A DNA stretch of 64,000 nucleotides, taken from assembly GCA_002748265.1 (NCBI GenBank), contig PDRY01000014.1, positions 62,001 to 126,000 of the forward strand, given 5' to 3'. Numbering within the stretch: position 1 is the stretch's first letter; the number at the start of each line of letters is the position of its first letter. Below the pieces are notes generated by a model. The model was given only the letters and a program-made list of their open reading frames with translations, did not search any database and was not told where the DNA came from. The translations under genes and the position numbers were made by a program. Source of the DNA: Rhodobacterales bacterium (lineage in GTDB: Bacteria > Pseudomonadota > Alphaproteobacteria > Rhodobacterales > Rhodobacteraceae). Of the stretch, positions 37,247 through 45,893 are shown one piece after another.

Positions 37247-38728
37247 TCAGGTTGCGGGACGCGCTTCGCTTTCTTCAGCGTCAGGCACGTTCTCCAACTT
37301 GTCCTCGATCACCGGGGCATCGGGATCGACAACCACCACGCCGGTGTCTTCCGCCGGGCCGGTGACCAGCGGAAGCATCTCGGTCGAATGCGGCATGGCG
37401 ATCTCGTTCGCTTTCGCGCGTTTCCACGCCAGCGTGTCGAAGCTGCCGCAATTGTCGCAGACCGGCGCCCATTCGGGATGCACCGTCTGGCAGTTTTCGC
37501 AAATCCACTGCGGGCCACGGGGCGCGGACAGCGCCTTGGTCAGCCAGCCGCGCACGACGGCGTCGTTTGCGCCCTCGCCGCGTTCGATCGCGGCCATCAG
37601 GGTCAGGGAACGTGCGGTGGGATCCGTTTCGACCAGATCGCCCAGAGCGCGCCGCGCCTGAGGGAAGTCCTCGGCAGCGATGTTCAGCTCGGCCAGCAGC
37701 ATCTTGGTCTCGGCGTGATCGGGCGCGTGGCGGGTCAGGGTCTGGAACCGCTTCACACGGGCTTCGGCGGTTTCTTCCGGCTCGACCTCCGCGAAGGCGG
37801 CGGCGAGATCGGGGTGAGGCCGGGCCTCCCAGGCTTTGGTCAGAACGCGCGTTGCATACTTCTTGTTGCCGTTGGCAATGTAGCTCCGCGCGGCCATGAC
37901 GGCGGCGGGAATGAGATCGGGCGAGAGACGGTTCGCCTCAATGGCGGCTTCGCGGACCTTGATGTCATTGCCCTCGTCGGTCAGGCCCTTGGCCTCGCTC
38001 AGGGCCAGAACGGCATCGCGGCGGCGGTGCAGATCACGCGGGATGTGACCCGCCTTCAGCTTTGCGCCCAGCGTTTTGCGCGCACCGTCCCAATCGCCGC
38101 TGTCGGCTTGCAGCTTCAGCAGCGTGTCCTGGGTTTCCGCATGGCCCGGCTTGATGGCAAAGGCCTTCTCGGCCAGCTTCATCGCGGTGTCGGTGTCGCC
38201 CTCGGCCAGCTTCTGCTTCATGATCCCGCGAATGCCGACGAACCGGGTTTTGTCGTTGGTCAAAAGCGCCTTGTAGGTCTCTTCGGCGGTTTTGCGGTCC
38301 CCGGCCATCTCGGCGGCCTGGGCGGTCAGCAGGTTGGTCAGCTCGGGCTTTTCCAGCAGCTTGTTGGCCTGCTTAGCCTTGGCCAAAGCCTCTTTGCCCT
38401 CCCCGGCGGCGAGCGCCATCAGACCTTCGGTCAGCGCCTTGAAGCCGCGCTGTTCACGGGTGCGGCCAAAATACCGGCTGATCGCGGTTTCATCCCCGTT
38501 GAGGAACCGAAACAGCGCCACGAGAAAGCCCAGCAGTTTGATGCCCAGCCAGACAGCGAAGATGACGATCAGCGCGGCGACGACCATCTGAAGCACGCTC
38601 AGCGTGATTTCCGTCCCGGCGACGTTGATGACGGCAGAGCCGTCCACCGTCATCAGCCAGCTTGCGCCCCAGGCCATCGCACCGACGGCCGCGACAAAGA
38701 GCAGGATCTTGAGCAGGGAAAGGATCAT
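37247..38728 (-). CDS. hemY: HemY-type TPR membrane protein with C-terminal zinc ribbon
   Basis: This is the HemY N-terminal-domain family (not protoporphyrinogen oxidase), found in heme-synthesis loci. The 493-residue product has two N-terminal membrane helices (about 3-25 and 42-72), a long run of TPR-like helical repeats (about 90-400), and near 407-430 a rubredoxin-like zinc ribbon with two CxxC knuckles (ICENC and VCDNC). An acidic tail follows. It lies 10 bp after the Mic60-like gene and ends at a strong terminator. The role of the zinc ribbon is unknown. Confidence 0.88.
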   Translation of the reverse strand: MILSLLKILLFVAAVGAMAWGASWLMTVDGSAVINVAGTEITLSVLQMVVAALIVIFAVWLGIKLLGFLVALFRFLNGDETAISRYFGRTREQRGFKALTEGLMALAAGEGKEALAKAKQANKLLEKPELTNLLTAQAAEMAGDRKTAEETYKALLTNDKTRFVGIRGIMKQKLAEGDTDTAMKLAEKAFAIKPGHAETQDTLLKLQADSGDWDGARKTLGAKLKAGHIPRDLHRRRDAVLALSEAKGLTDEGNDIKVREAAIEANRLSPDLIPAAVMAARSYIANGNKKYATRVLTKAWEARPHPDLAAAFAEVEPEETAEARVKRFQTLTRHAPDHAETKMLLAELNIAAEDFPQARRALGDLVETDPTARSLTLMAAIERGEGANDAVVRGWLTKALSAPRGPQWICENCQTVHPEWAPVCDNCGSFDTLAWKRAKANEIAMPHSTEMLPLVTGPAEDTGVVVVDPDAPVIEDKLENVPDAEESEARPAT

Positions 38729-38738
38729 GCTTTCGGCC

Positions 38739-39995
38739 TCACTTCTGGGTCAGAGTTTGAGAGATGGCGTGCGTGGCTGCGACGGCTCCGGCGCGGGCTG
38801 CGGCGGCATCCAGCCAGCCCTGCATTGCGCCGCGTGCGCTTGCCGGGAGGGTGTCGGCTTCGGTCAGGGCGGTTTGCAGATCGCCGCGCTTCACCGCGTC
38901 CTCAATGCGCGACAGAACAGCATTGGCGCTGTCGCCGTCCTGAGCCGTGGTCGAGCGCACGTTGAACTGGTTGCGCAGGAACGATCCGAAAGACCCGCCG
39001 GACGTGTCGCCATCTTCGCCCGCATCGCGCGCCGCCGTGAGAGCGCCGCGCGCGACGCCAGGCAGATCGGATTGCAGGGCGCGCAGCGTGACAACGCCCC
39101 CGTCGGCCACGGACCGAAGCGCCTCGGGCACATCGACGAGCTGGGACAGCGGTGCGATCGCGTCCGCGAAGCCGCCGCCTTCGGCAAGGGCTGTTTCCAC
39201 CTGGCTGAGGGCAGAGCGGGCTTCGGCCAGGCTGCGCGCGTCATCAACGGCGGTCCGGGCCGCATCGGCGTCAGCTTCCAGCTTTGCGATACGCTCCTGG
39301 GTGCCTTGTGCGGCGGTTGCCACCTGGTCGCGCAGATCGTTGAGCTCGCGCGCATAGGCCGCGATGGCGGTGGCGTCCGCATCGCCATTCTGGCCCCGCA
39401 GCTCCACGGAGGTCACACGTTCGGCCAGTCCGGTGAGCGCCGTTTCCGTCTGGGCGGTCTTGCTCGCAAGCGCGGCGATCTGATCGGAGCCGTTGGCGAC
39501 GGCTTGTTCGATGCCGCTCAGATCGGGGCCTTCGGACAGGGCAACAAGGCGTTCCTGAAGCTGGGCGATCTGTTCCGCCTGCGCGGTGATCTTGGCTTCC
39601 GTAGGATCCAGATCGACGCCGGGACGGGTGTATTCGTTGACGCCGTAGCCCAGCCCCGCAGCCAGAACGCCGCCCAGCAGCATCGCGCCGGTGCCGCCTT
39701 TGCGCACCACGGTTTGTTCAATCGGGGCAAGCGGAGTGGGCTCTGTGGTCAAGGCGTCGTCTTGTGCGGGCGCATCGTTCAATGGTGCATCGGCATCATC
39801 ATCAAGCTCAACAGGCGCGTCATCGAGATCGGTACGATCATCGTCAGAGGCTGCGTCTGGCTCGGGCGCGGTGTCGTCCACGGTCTCCGCTTCGATCACG
39901 GGATCGTTCTCGGCGGCGGAAACCTCCGTCACCTCGGCCTGATCGCTTGCGGTCTTGTCCTCGGCGGAGGTGCCGCCTTTGCTCGTCTTCGCCAC
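38739..39995 (-). CDS. Mitofilin/Mic60-like membrane protein
   Basis: Alphaproteobacterial Mic60 is the ancestor of the mitochondrial crista-junction protein and shapes intracytoplasmic membranes. The 418-residue product has an acidic, Asp/Glu-rich N-terminal tail (1-95), one membrane helix (about 103-118), a long coiled-coil region (about 130-330), and a C-terminal mitofilin-like segment. I chose the GTG at 39995 because a G-run ribosome site lies just upstream; an ATG at 40055 would add an unlikely leader. Location between hemD and hemY is the conserved site for bacterial mic60. Confidence 0.85.
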   Translation of the reverse strand: MAKTSKGGTSAEDKTASDQAEVTEVSAAENDPVIEAETVDDTAPEPDAASDDDRTDLDDAPVELDDDADAPLNDAPAQDDALTTEPTPLAPIEQTVVRKGGTGAMLLGGVLAAGLGYGVNEYTRPGVDLDPTEAKITAQAEQIAQLQERLVALSEGPDLSGIEQAVANGSDQIAALASKTAQTETALTGLAERVTSVELRGQNGDADATAIAAYARELNDLRDQVATAAQGTQERIAKLEADADAARTAVDDARSLAEARSALSQVETALAEGGGFADAIAPLSQLVDVPEALRSVADGGVVTLRALQSDLPGVARGALTAARDAGEDGDTSGGSFGSFLRNQFNVRSTTAQDGDSANAVLSRIEDAVKRGDLQTALTEADTLPASARGAMQGWLDAAAARAGAVAATHAISQTLTQK

Positions 39996-40077
39996 GCCGA
40001 ACCCCCCTGGTCGTGATTCCGGTCTGGTAGGACCCTCGTGGGGGTAGCAGCCCATGCGTTATTTGGTCAACGCTGGC

Positions 40078-40755
40078 TCAAGGGGAAAGTTCTAAGCAAA
40101 TCGCCGCAACCATCCCCGCCATCTCTGGTTTTTCCGCAACCGTCGCCTTGCCTCCGAACGCGTTTGCCGCGTTTTCGCTGATGGCGACGATGCGCAGATC
40201 GGGGTGCGGCCCGGCAATCTCTTTGGCCAAGAGCTCCGCGCTGCGCGGCGAAAAAACCGGGGCGACAACCCTTGAGCCGCTCTCCAACAGCGCGCGCGCC
40301 GCACGAGAGAGCGGGCGGGCGATCTGCTCATAGGCAACGGCGTCGGATGCGGGCAGGCCCGCCATGCGCAGCCTCTCGACGACGTCGCCGCGTGTATGTC
40401 GGCCACGGATATGGATCAGTGGCGTTTCGGGTGCGGCGGCTCGGATCATTTTCACAAGGTCGTCTGACGTCCCCCCGGCGCTGATCGGGCGCATGCCCTG
40501 CGCGCGGGCCATCGCGGCGGTGCGATCCCCCACGCAATAGGCGCGGCCCTGATATCCCAGACCGCCCGCCCGGCGCGCGCCCTGTTCCGAGGTGAGGATC
40601 GGGATGGCCGAAAGATCGGCAGTCACGGGTAGATCAACGATGTCCAGCAAAGGTGACACGACATGGGGCACCTCACGGCCCAGCGACAGCTCTACCGCGC
40701 GCAGCACGCGGGCGGAGCCTCCTTTCGGGCGGGTGAGAAGCAGGGCCGGGGTCAT
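40078..40755 (-). CDS. hemD: Uroporphyrinogen-III synthase
   Basis: HemD closes and rearranges hydroxymethylbilane to uroporphyrinogen III, leading to heme, sirohaem and related pigments. The 225-residue product has [11 protein letters not shown] at the N-terminus and the two-lobed fold, with [10 protein letters not shown], the typical YCVGDRTA, and [12 protein letters not shown]. The family is divergent, so length and context carry weight. It precedes Mic60 and HemY on the same strand and diverges from tsaD. The hemC gene is not in the window. Confidence 0.9.
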   Translation of the reverse strand: MTPALLLTRPKGGSARVLRAVELSLGREVPHVVSPLLDIVDLPVTADLSAIPILTSEQGARRAGGLGYQGRAYCVGDRTAAMARAQGMRPISAGGTSDDLVKMIRAAAPETPLIHIRGRHTRGDVVERLRMAGLPASDAVAYEQIARPLSRAARALLESGSRVVAPVFSPRSAELLAKEIAGPHPDLRIVAISENAANAFGGKATVAEKPEMAGMVAAICLELSP

Positions 40756-40825
40756 GGCTGGCCTTGGTTGGCGACGGGCTGGTCAAGTGATACCTGATGG
40801 CTCTGAACTGACAAGGGACCGCGCC

Positions 40826-41899
40826 ATGACGGATCGCCCCGTCTCCACCGTGCTGGGGATTGAAAGCTCCTGTGACGACAGTGCCGCCGCCGTGCTGCGC
40901 GATGGCGACGTGCTGTCTTCGGTCGTCTGGGGACAGACCGGGCTGCATGCCGATTTCGGCGGCGTCGTCCCCGAGATCGCCGCCCGCGCCCATGCGGAGC
41001 GGATCGACCTGTGCGTCGTGCAGGCTCTGGAAGAGGCTGGCCTGACGCTCGATGATATTGACGCGGTGGCGGTCACCGCCGGGCCCGGCCTGATCGGAGG
41101 CGTCATGGCCGGGGTCATGTGTGCCAAGGGGATCAGCGCGGCGCGGGGATTGCCCCTGATCGGCGTGAACCATCTGGCAGGGCACGCGCTGACCCCGCGC
41201 CTGACCGATGGGATCGCCTTTCCCTATCTGATGCTGCTGGTGTCGGGCGGGCACTGCCAGTTCCTGCGGGTGGACGGCCCCGAGCAGTTCGCACGCCTTG
41301 GCGGCACGATTGACGACGCGCCCGGAGAGGCCTTCGACAAGGTGGCGCGTCTTCTGGCTCTGCCCCAGCCCGGCGGCCCGGCGGTGGAGGCCTGTGCAAA
41401 GGAAGGTGATCCAACCGCGATCCGCCTGCCCCGCCCGCTGCTGGATCGGCCCGGTTGCGATATGTCGTTCTCCGGGCTCAAGACCGCGGTCCTGAGGGCG
41501 CGGGATGGTTTGATGGAGGGCCAGGGCGGGCTGCGCGCGCAGGACCGTGCCAATCTGTGCGCATCCTTCCAGTTGGCGGTGCGCGATGTGCTGGCCGAAA
41601 AGGCCCGCCGCGCGCTGGCCATGGGCGATGTGACGACGCTCGCCGTCGCGGGCGGGGTCGCCGCGAACGGCGCGATCCGTGCGGCCTTGCAGGAGGTCGC
41701 CGCAGAGGCTGGCGTGGGCTTCACCGCTCCGCCGCTGGCGCTGTGCACCGACAATGCGGCAATGATCGCCTATGCGGGCTGGGAACGGTTGAAGCTTGGG
41801 GCGCGGGATGACCTGAGCTTGACCGCGCGGCCGCGTTGGCCTCTGGATCAGGCGAGCCCGGCGATGCTGGGCAGTGGCAAGCGGGGGGCCAAGGCATGA
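40826..41899 (+). CDS. tsaD: TsaD, tRNA t6A37 threonylcarbamoyltransferase
   Basis: TsaD transfers the threonylcarbamoyl group to A37 of tRNAs together with TsaB and TsaE. The 357-residue product has the N-terminal GIESSCDD, the metal-binding His pair in [10 protein letters not shown] at about 108-117, LVSGGHCQ and the nucleotide-binding [10 protein letters not shown] chose the ATG at 40826 (MTDRPVST) with AAGGGA upstream. Its stop overlaps gpsA, and hemD is divergent. Confidence 0.97.
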   Translation: MTDRPVSTVLGIESSCDDSAAAVLRDGDVLSSVVWGQTGLHADFGGVVPEIAARAHAERIDLCVVQALEEAGLTLDDIDAVAVTAGPGLIGGVMAGVMCAKGISAARGLPLIGVNHLAGHALTPRLTDGIAFPYLMLLVSGGHCQFLRVDGPEQFARLGGTIDDAPGEAFDKVARLLALPQPGGPAVEACAKEGDPTAIRLPRPLLDRPGCDMSFSGLKTAVLRARDGLMEGQGGLRAQDRANLCASFQLAVRDVLAEKARRALAMGDVTTLAVAGGVAANGAIRAALQEVAAEAGVGFTAPPLALCTDNAAMIAYAGWERLKLGARDDLSLTARPRWPLDQASPAMLGSGKRGAKA

Positions 41900-42849
41900 C
41901 CATCGGCGTGATCGGCGCTGGCGCGTTCGGGACGGCTCTGGGCGTGACTTTGGCGCGGGCCGGGCATGATGTCGCGCTTTGGGGGCGCGGCCTGTCCGAG
42001 AGCGCCCGTGAGAGCACCCGCCTTCCCGGCGTGGCCTTTCCCGCGATCATGCGGGCCGCCTCACTGGAGGACGCCGCCGGTGCGCCGATCCTGCTCATGG
42101 CGCTCCCGGCGCAGGTGCTGGGGGGCTTTGCGGCGGAGCATCGCGATCTTCTTGCCGGACGCCAGCTTGTCGCATGCAGCAAGGGGATTGAGCTGAGCTC
42201 CGGGCGCGGGCCCTCGGGTGTGCTGCGTGAGGCGGTGGGGCAGGCTCTGAACGGGGGATCCGTCTCTGTTCTGACCGGCCCGAGCTTTGCCGCCGACATT
42301 GCTGGCGGTCTACCCACGGCGCTGACCCTGGCGAGCGACGCGCGCGATGGCGCCGCGCTGCAAAAAGCGCTCTCCACCCCCACGTTGCGGCTCTACCTGA
42401 CGGATGATCTGGCGGGGGCAGAGTTGGGCGGCGCGCTCAAGAATGTCATTGCCATCGCCTGTGGGGCGGCCATTGGGGCGGGGCTGGGCGACAGCGCCCG
42501 CGCCGCCGTCATGACGCGCGGCTTTGCGGAGATGCGGCGGCTCGCCCCCCGCTTCAACGCCCGTCCCGAGACCCTCGCGGGGTTGTCGGGGCTGGGCGAT
42601 CTGGCGCTGACCTGCACCAGCGATCAAAGCCGCAACTACCGGCTCGGCCTGCATCTGGGCCGGGGTGAGGGGCCAGAGCCCGGCGTGACCGTCGAAGGCG
42701 CCGCGACCGCTCAGGCCGTCGCGACCCTGGCGGAGCGGGAGGGGCTCGATCTGCCCGTCACTCGCGCTGTGGCGCTGCTCACACGCGGTGAAATCAGTCC
42801 CGAATCCGCCCTTTCGGGACTGATGTCCCGCCCCCTGAAGGAGGAATGA
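41896..42849 (+). CDS. gpsA: Glycerol-3-phosphate dehydrogenase [NAD(P)+]
   Basis: GpsA reduces dihydroxyacetone phosphate to sn-glycerol-3-phosphate for phospholipid synthesis. The 317-residue product has the Rossmann motif [11 protein letters not shown] at about 5-15, the [15 protein letters not shown] segment, the catalytic Lys in [14 protein letters not shown], and the C-terminal domain DLALTCTS. The ATG overlaps the tsaD stop (ATGA), so the start is secure. Confidence 0.96.
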   Translation: MTIGVIGAGAFGTALGVTLARAGHDVALWGRGLSESARESTRLPGVAFPAIMRAASLEDAAGAPILLMALPAQVLGGFAAEHRDLLAGRQLVACSKGIELSSGRGPSGVLREAVGQALNGGSVSVLTGPSFAADIAGGLPTALTLASDARDGAALQKALSTPTLRLYLTDDLAGAELGGALKNVIAIACGAAIGAGLGDSARAAVMTRGFAEMRRLAPRFNARPETLAGLSGLGDLALTCTSDQSRNYRLGLHLGRGEGPEPGVTVEGAATAQAVATLAEREGLDLPVTRAVALLTRGEISPESALSGLMSRPLKEE

Positions 42850-42850
42850 C

Positions 42851-43273
42851 ATGCGCTACTGGCTTTTCAAATCCGAAACCTCGACCTGGAGCTGGGACGA
42901 CCAGCAGGCAAAGGGCGAAGCGGGCGAAGAATGGGACGGCGTGCGCAACTACCAGGCACGCAACTTCATGCGAGAGATGGCCGTGGGCGACCGGGGCTTC
43001 TTCTATCACAGCCAGAAAGATCGCGAGATCGTCGGCATCGTTGAGGTCATCGCCGAGGCGCATCCCGACAGCACCACCGATGACGCCCGCTGGGAATGCG
43101 TCGACATCCGCGCGGTGCGGTCCATGGCGACGCCTGTGTCGCTGGACCAGATCAAGGCCGACCCCCGGCTGGAGGAGATGGTGCTGGTGCGCAATTCGCG
43201 GCTGTCTGTTCAGCCGGTGGCTGAGGCCGAGTGGCAGATCATCTGCGAAATGGGAGAGACAGATCCCGCCTGA
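42851..43273 (+). CDS. EVE-domain protein
   Basis: EVE domains are PUA-like folds that recognise modified nucleic-acid bases. The 140-residue product consists of the domain alone: YWLFKSETSTWSWDDQ, WDGVRNYQARNFMREM with conserved Trp and Asn, GFFYHS and VGIVEV. It starts 1 base after the gpsA stop, so it shares the tsaD-gpsA transcript. EVE proteins are widespread in Alphaproteobacteria; the target base is not known here. Confidence 0.93.
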   Translation: MRYWLFKSETSTWSWDDQQAKGEAGEEWDGVRNYQARNFMREMAVGDRGFFYHSQKDREIVGIVEVIAEAHPDSTTDDARWECVDIRAVRSMATPVSLDQIKADPRLEEMVLVRNSRLSVQPVAEAEWQIICEMGETDPA

Positions 43274-43306
43274 TGTGACACTCTGTCGCAAAACGGAGGA
43301 TCATTC

Positions 43307-43699
43307 ATGGGACTTATTTCGGTTCTGGCGGCGGCTCTGGTCGCGTGGCTACTGGGTGCGGCGTATTACATCGTGCTGGACAAGCCGTGGATGGCGGCAA
43401 GCGGCATCAAGGTCGGGCCGGACGGCAAGCCCGAGGGGCAAAGCCCGCTGCCCTTCATCATCTCCGCCATCTGCATGGTCATTGTTGCGGGCATGATGCG
43501 GCACATCTTTGCTATGGCGGCGATCGACACGGTGGCCAAAGGTATTGTCTCGGGCCTGGGGATTGGTGCGTTCTTCATCAGCCCGTGGATCTTCATCAAC
43601 AACGCCTATGGAATGCGGCCGATGCTGCTCAGTGTCATTGACGCCGGGTATGCCGTGATCGCCGCAGGGGCGATGGGGCTGGTGCTCACACTGATTTGA
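43307..43699 (+). CDS. DUF1761 membrane protein
   Basis: The 130-residue product has four predicted membrane helices (about 4-22, 45-62, 75-95, 108-128) and the short polar linker typical of DUF1761. The family includes uncharacterised inner-membrane proteins of many bacteria. GGAGGA lies before the ATG. No partner is evident; it follows the EVE gene by 33 bp and may share its transcript. Confidence 0.85.
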   Translation: MGLISVLAAALVAWLLGAAYYIVLDKPWMAASGIKVGPDGKPEGQSPLPFIISAICMVIVAGMMRHIFAMAAIDTVAKGIVSGLGIGAFFISPWIFINNAYGMRPMLLSVIDAGYAVIAAGAMGLVLTLI

Positions 43700-43776
43700 T
43701 CGCGGCATATCGCTTGTAGACTGAATCGCGGCACTACGCTTAGGGTTGATTTTGCACGCGCAAAAAGGAGACCGCC

Positions 43777-44235
43777 ATGCGTATGATGATTGCCACTGCT
43801 CTCGCCATCTCCCTTCCTGTTGTCGGTATGGCCGCAGATGATCCGATTGCCCAAGCCGTGAAAGCCCGTCAGGGCTACTTCACCATGATGGGCGCCAACA
43901 TGGGCACCCTCGCCGGAATGGCCCAGGGCAAGATCGACTACGATGCCGACGCTGCCGCGCGCGCCGCGTCCAACATCGAAGCTCTCACGATGTACAATGC
44001 TGCCATCCACTTCCCAGAAGGATCCTCCTCTGATGATCTTGGCTCTGACGTGACCGAAGCCAAGGCCAACATCTGGACCGATCTGGAGGGCTTCCAGGCC
44101 AAATATGTCGATCTGCAGGACGCCGCCATGGGCGCCGGAGAGCTGGTCGCTGGTGGCCCCGAAAGCCTTGGTCCGGTCGTGGGCGCCCTGGGCGGAGCCT
44201 GCAAGGCCTGCCACGACACTTACCGCGTGAAGTAA
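43777..44235 (+). CDS. Cytochrome c-prime/c-556-type protein
   Basis: The 152-residue product has a signal peptide (cleaved near residue 19, VGMA-ADD), a four-helix-bundle body, and a C-terminal haem-binding CKACHDTYR, as in class II cytochromes c. Met residues in the first helix (TMMGANM) could give a sixth ligand, as in the low-spin c-556 type. AAAGGAG precedes the ATG. The stop overlaps the next gene, a cytochrome b561, suggesting a small periplasmic-membrane electron-transfer pair. Confidence 0.92.
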   Translation: MRMMIATALAISLPVVGMAADDPIAQAVKARQGYFTMMGANMGTLAGMAQGKIDYDADAAARAASNIEALTMYNAAIHFPEGSSSDDLGSDVTEAKANIWTDLEGFQAKYVDLQDAAMGAGELVAGGPESLGPVVGALGGACKACHDTYRVK

Positions 44236-44825
44236 TGCCCCAGACCCGCCGCGTGAAATTGTGGGACCCGCTTTTGCGCGGGTTCCACTGGCTTCTGGCT
44301 GCCGCCGTCATTGTTGGATGGATCCTGGGTGAGTGGGGTCCCAATATCATGACGCTGCATTTTTGGTGTGGTTACGTGGTGGCGGGGCTTTTGGTGTTTC
44401 GTCTGATCTGGGGCCTTGTCGGCCCGAGACCTGCGCGCTTCACCAGTTTCGTGCGCGGGCCGCGCGCGGTGATGGCCTATGCCGCACATGTTGCCGACCG
44501 CAGCCCGAGCCGTTGGCCAGGGCACAACCCGATGGGCGCGCTGTCGGTGATCGCGCTGCTGGGTCTGCTGGCTGCGCAGGTCACATCCGGCCTGATTTCC
44601 GACCCGGAGGACTACATCAACACCGGCCCGCTGGCTGATCGCGTGCCCCATGACATCGCGACCGATGCCGTCGGTTGGCACAATCTGGGTGCAATCCTGA
44701 TCGCGGTGATGGTGGGACTGCATGTGGCGATGATCGTCTATTATCGCCTCTGGAAGCGCGAGGATCTTGTCCGGCCGATGATCACTGGTTGGAAAGAGGT
44801 CCGGGACGACGAAACGATCGCCTGA
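44235..44825 (+). CDS. Cytochrome b561-family membrane protein
   Basis: The 196-residue product has four membrane helices with His residues placed for two b-haems: RGFHWLL near 17, TLHFWCGY near 40, GWHNLGA near 150, and GLHVAMI near 164. It resembles b-type subunits that take electrons from quinol or pass them to periplasmic acceptors. It starts at the last base of the cytochrome c-prime stop (TAATG), so the two are translated together. A strong bidirectional terminator follows. Confidence 0.92.
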   Translation: MPQTRRVKLWDPLLRGFHWLLAAAVIVGWILGEWGPNIMTLHFWCGYVVAGLLVFRLIWGLVGPRPARFTSFVRGPRAVMAYAAHVADRSPSRWPGHNPMGALSVIALLGLLAAQVTSGLISDPEDYINTGPLADRVPHDIATDAVGWHNLGAILIAVMVGLHVAMIVYYRLWKREDLVRPMITGWKEVRDDETIA

Positions 44826-44854
44826 TCCCCTCGCCATGACAGCAATGAAACAGC

Positions 44855-44890
44855 AAGAAGGCCCACCGAAACGTTTCGGCGGGCCTTCTT
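44855..44890. terminator. Bidirectional terminator between cytochrome b561 and DUF2853
   Basis: A long stem of AAGAAGGCCC and CCGAAAC paired with GTTTCGG and GGGCCTTCTT (one A-C mismatch) spans this interval, with T-rich ends on both strands. It serves both converging genes. Confidence 0.88.
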
Positions 44891-44913
44891 GATGCATGGA
44901 AAGAGTTTCGGGC

Positions 44914-45255
44914 TTAGCCGTAGACGGACTCTTTGCCGAAATGCTTGGTCAGCAGGTAGTAGAAGACCGCGCGATATTTGTTGCGCTCGGACCGGCCGTA
45001 AGTGTCGATCACGCTGTTGATCGCATTCATCAGCTCCGGACCGTCAGCAAGGCCCAGCTTCTTGACCAGGAAGTTGTTCTTGACGGTTTCCAGCTCACTG
45101 TCCTGAGACGCAGCAACAGTGGAAGCATCGGCATTGTAGATCGCCGGACCGCAACCGATGGTCACTTTGGTCAGCAGGTCCATGTCCGGCTCCACGCCAC
45201 ATTTGGTGCGCAGGTCGTCCGCATATTGGGCGATCAGGTCGTCGCGTTTGCCCAT
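44914..45255 (-). CDS. DUF2853 protein
   Basis: The 113-residue soluble product matches DUF2853: the KRDDLIAQYADDLR start, VTIGCGPAIYNADAS, and the C-terminal SERNKYRAVFYYLLTKHF. Structures of this family show helical bundles, but no function is established. GGGAGA lies before the ATG. It is a single-gene unit convergent with cytochrome b561, bounded by a bidirectional terminator. Confidence 0.85.
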   Translation of the reverse strand: MGKRDDLIAQYADDLRTKCGVEPDMDLLTKVTIGCGPAIYNADASTVAASQDSELETVKNNFLVKKLGLADGPELMNAINSVIDTYGRSERNKYRAVFYYLLTKHFGKESVYG

Positions 45256-45372
45256 TGGTCTCTCCCTTGTCTGGTGGCGCCCCGTCTGGGGCGCAAGGCA
45301 CGTGCAGCGACAGTAAACAGCGGTTTAAGCGGCGGTAAAGGAGAAAACTCGCGCTGATGCGTCGGTTTTGAA

Positions 45373-45412
45373 CATGACAGAATCATGACAAATGGTGAAT
45401 GATGCGTTCACC
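45373..45412. promoter_or_regulatory. Repeats upstream of uspA (direct and inverted)
   Basis: CATGACA occurs twice (45373-45379 and 45384-45390), 11 bp apart, one DNA turn. Immediately after, GGTGAA-N7-TTCACC (45394-45412) is a perfect inverted repeat. The placement 36-75 bp before the uspA start suggests regulator binding. The regulator cannot be named. Confidence 0.45.
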
Positions 45413-45447
45413 AAACAATAACAGTTAACGAACAGGGAGAAGGGACA

Positions 45448-45882
45448 ATGACACAAGATGTCTTCGTCGTTGCCTATGAGGGGGACGACGATTCAGAGAA
45501 CGTTCTGGCCTATGCCATTGAACGAGCTCAAAAAGCCGGAGCGCGGCTGCATATCATGCACGTTCTGGAATGGTCGCCCTACAAATTTCTGACGCCGACC
45601 GAGTTGGAAGAGCGTCACGCCCGCCGCCAGGAGGAAATGGCGCGGGCTCAATCCGCGATCATTGACCCAGCGGTGGCGCGCGCAAAGGCGGCCGGTGTCG
45701 AGGCCCAGGGCCAGATGACCTACGGAAACGTGGTCGAGCTGGTCTGCAAGGCCGCGGTGGACACCGGCGCATCCCAGATTTTCGTCGGACGTGCCGGCGG
45801 GGGGCTGGGCAATCGCGTGTTCGGCTCTGTGACCATCGGCCTGGCGGAAACCGCGCCCGTGCCGGTTGTGATTGTACCGTAA
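45448..45882 (+). CDS. Universal stress protein, single UspA domain
   Basis: The 144-residue product has the UspA fold: an acidic N-terminal strand [11 protein letters not shown], a middle region with a variable insertion, and a C-terminal ATP-binding-like loop [16 protein letters not shown]. The glycine spacing is near the consensus for ATP-binding Usps. It precedes an AGCS symporter by 11 bp, and Usps paired with transporters are common, so it may regulate the transporter. Confidence 0.9.
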   Translation: MTQDVFVVAYEGDDDSENVLAYAIERAQKAGARLHIMHVLEWSPYKFLTPTELEERHARRQEEMARAQSAIIDPAVARAKAAGVEAQGQMTYGNVVELVCKAAVDTGASQIFVGRAGGGLGNRVFGSVTIGLAETAPVPVVIVP

Positions 45883-45893
45883 GGGGGTGGGCT

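Noticed and set aside
40078-40755. hemD as part of a hemCD pair
   Set aside because: hemC is not next to it; the divergent neighbour is tsaD.
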